The translations under genes and the position numbers were made by a program. Shown here piece after piece: positions 63,232-64,000 of a stretch of 64,000 nucleotides of DNA; the stretch's first letter is position 1; each line of letters opens with the position of its first letter. The stretch is from Bacteroidota bacterium (GTDB lineage Bacteria; Bacteroidota; Bacteroidia; Chitinophagales; LD1), in NCBI GenBank assembly GCA_016722375.1, contig JADKJG010000012.1:27091-91090 (forward strand), given 5' to 3'. The notes below the pieces were generated by a model. The model saw nothing but the letters and a program-made list of their open reading frames with translations. It searched no databases and had not been told where the DNA came from.

Positions 63232-64000
63232 TCAACAAATATTACTGAATCTGCCTGAATAGCAGGCCTCTTCCTCGTGAAAATAATTTGTAGTAAGTTG
63301 ATTGTCCGTAATCCATTCTAAAAACTCCTCCTTAGAATAGCGCGAAGCGTTAGATGGGGAGTACCAATCGTAATTTGTAGATACGGAGGTGTCAAGATCT
63401 TGCTCTGCGTTCCAGTAGCACTTAATAAAATTCCAGTAGATGAATCGTTGTAAATCTTGTTTGCCTCCTTTAATGCCCAGTAGGGGCATATCAGGAAAGT
63501 CGAGTTCGATTTTAAGTTCGGAAAGTTGTTTCCCTAGTTGCGTTACTTGCTCAGATAAGGCCCAGAGTTCTTCCTTGCTACATTCTTTAGAGAATGTTCG
63601 GAAGTGCTCATCGAGCAATTCGCGCGGTAATGCCTTTTTAGCATATACATAACAAGAAAATTCACCACCGGGAGTAATTCGTTCGGTAAGATGTCGAAAA
63701 GTCTTCTCTGGATTTTCTGTATGATGAATGACCTGATCACAGCTAACGTAAGCAACCGACTGTTTTTTGAGATGTGTATCGGCTATATCCCCTCGGATGA
63801 AAAACAGATTTGGCAAATGAGCATATACCTCTCTTGCCACGTTAGCCGCTTCTGAGTAATCCATACCAATCACGAGGCTGTTAGGGGCAAGTTCTGCAAA
63901 CCAAGCAGCTTTATATCCCAGCCCGCATCCGGCATCAAGTATGACGGGTTGCCGCTCTAAAAAAACCTTTAACTCCTGCTCGGTATTAAACCCATATAAT
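63232..64000 (-). CDS. SAM-dependent methyltransferase (5' end off window)
   Basis: The open frame enters from the right edge: LYGFNTEQELKVFLERQPVI, then the SAM motif I DAGCGLGYKAAWFAEL. Acidic motif II follows VIGMDYSEAA. Then AYVSCDQVIHHTENPEKTFR and ERITPGGEFSCYVY complete a class I methyltransferase. The C-terminal ~100 residues (FPDMPLLGIKGGKQDLQRFI onward) are specific to glycan-cluster members. It is the first visible gene of the surface-glycan cluster, and the next gene starts 13 bp later. The N-terminus is missing from the window. Confidence 0.85.
   Translation of the reverse strand, partial: LYGFNTEQELKVFLERQPVILDAGCGLGYKAAWFAELAPNSLVIGMDYSEAANVAREVYAHLPNLFFIRGDIADTHLKKQSVAYVSCDQVIHHTENPEKTFRHLTERITPGGEFSCYVYAKKALPRELLDEHFRTFSKECSKEELWALSEQVTQLGKQLSELKIELDFPDMPLLGIKGGKQDLQRFIYWNFIKCYWNAEQDLDTSVSTNYDWYSPSNASRYSKEEFLEWITDNQLTTNYFHEEEACYSGRFSNIC

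Overview
The window looks like a chromosome segment of a Bacteroidota (Bacteroidetes) bacterium, probably of the Chitinophagales/Sphingobacteriales kind. The evidence is C-terminal type IX secretion (T9SS) sorting domains, SprB-like repeats, promoters of the TTTG-N19-TAnnTTTG type, almost no Shine-Dalgarno sequences, and Bacteroidetes-type gene neighbourhoods (flippase-dut-nucleotidyltransferase-TPR; small membrane protein next to a methylmalonyl-CoA mutase). Most genes are housekeeping genes. No phage, complete transposon or CRISPR array was seen.

Layout. 1-9133 (minus): two paralogous giant secreted repeat proteins built from ~360-residue units; both reading frames are broken by small indels. 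9408-22408: a Bacteroidetes TPR-like protein, a CAU tRNA, a HAD phosphatase, a DUF3089 hydrolase, an EGF-like lipoprotein, a kynurenine-pathway pair (ACMSD and kynureninase), an RlpA/SPOR protein, MurF, a ureohydrolase-like protein, a NhaD-type antiporter, a PH-like membrane protein, a small HTH regulator and an unknown protein. 22645-31837: membrane pyrophosphatase, YajQ, YbaB, a TIGR01777 epimerase and a peptide ABC importer (binding protein plus two permeases, no ATPase). 32705-45709: a T9SS-exported protein, a MORN-repeat protein, the flippase-dut-nucleotidyltransferase-TPR operon, and a minus-strand run secA-deoC-SPOR-M20 peptidase. 45870-55065: purD, xerC/D, a mutase catalytic subunit, dnaA, rpsF-rpsR-rplI and rnhB. 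56055-64000 (minus, running off the right edge): a tightly overlapping surface-glycan cluster with a methyltransferase, two formyltransferases, a polysaccharide deacetylase-like protein, a FemAB/GNAT protein, a short DegT-like aminotransferase, a GT-C-like membrane protein and a flippase.

The two strongest observations are these. (1) Four intergenic regions (21462-21629, 32021-32315, 47496-47727, 55643-55852) hold degenerate tandem arrays. Their motifs differ, but every one keeps a period of exactly 21 bp (two B-DNA turns, or seven codons). In two of them individual units are inverted without losing register. I know of no named element that matches. (2) At least six genes carry frame breaks where the correct continuation is plainly visible in the next frame: both giant repeat genes, ACMSD, rplI, the GT-C-like gene and one formyltransferase. 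Several fall in homopolymers. This points to consensus errors in a long-read or metagenome assembly more than to decay, because rplI and operon genes are among those hit.

All calls come from reading the sequence. Family names rest on recognised motifs; no database search was run.
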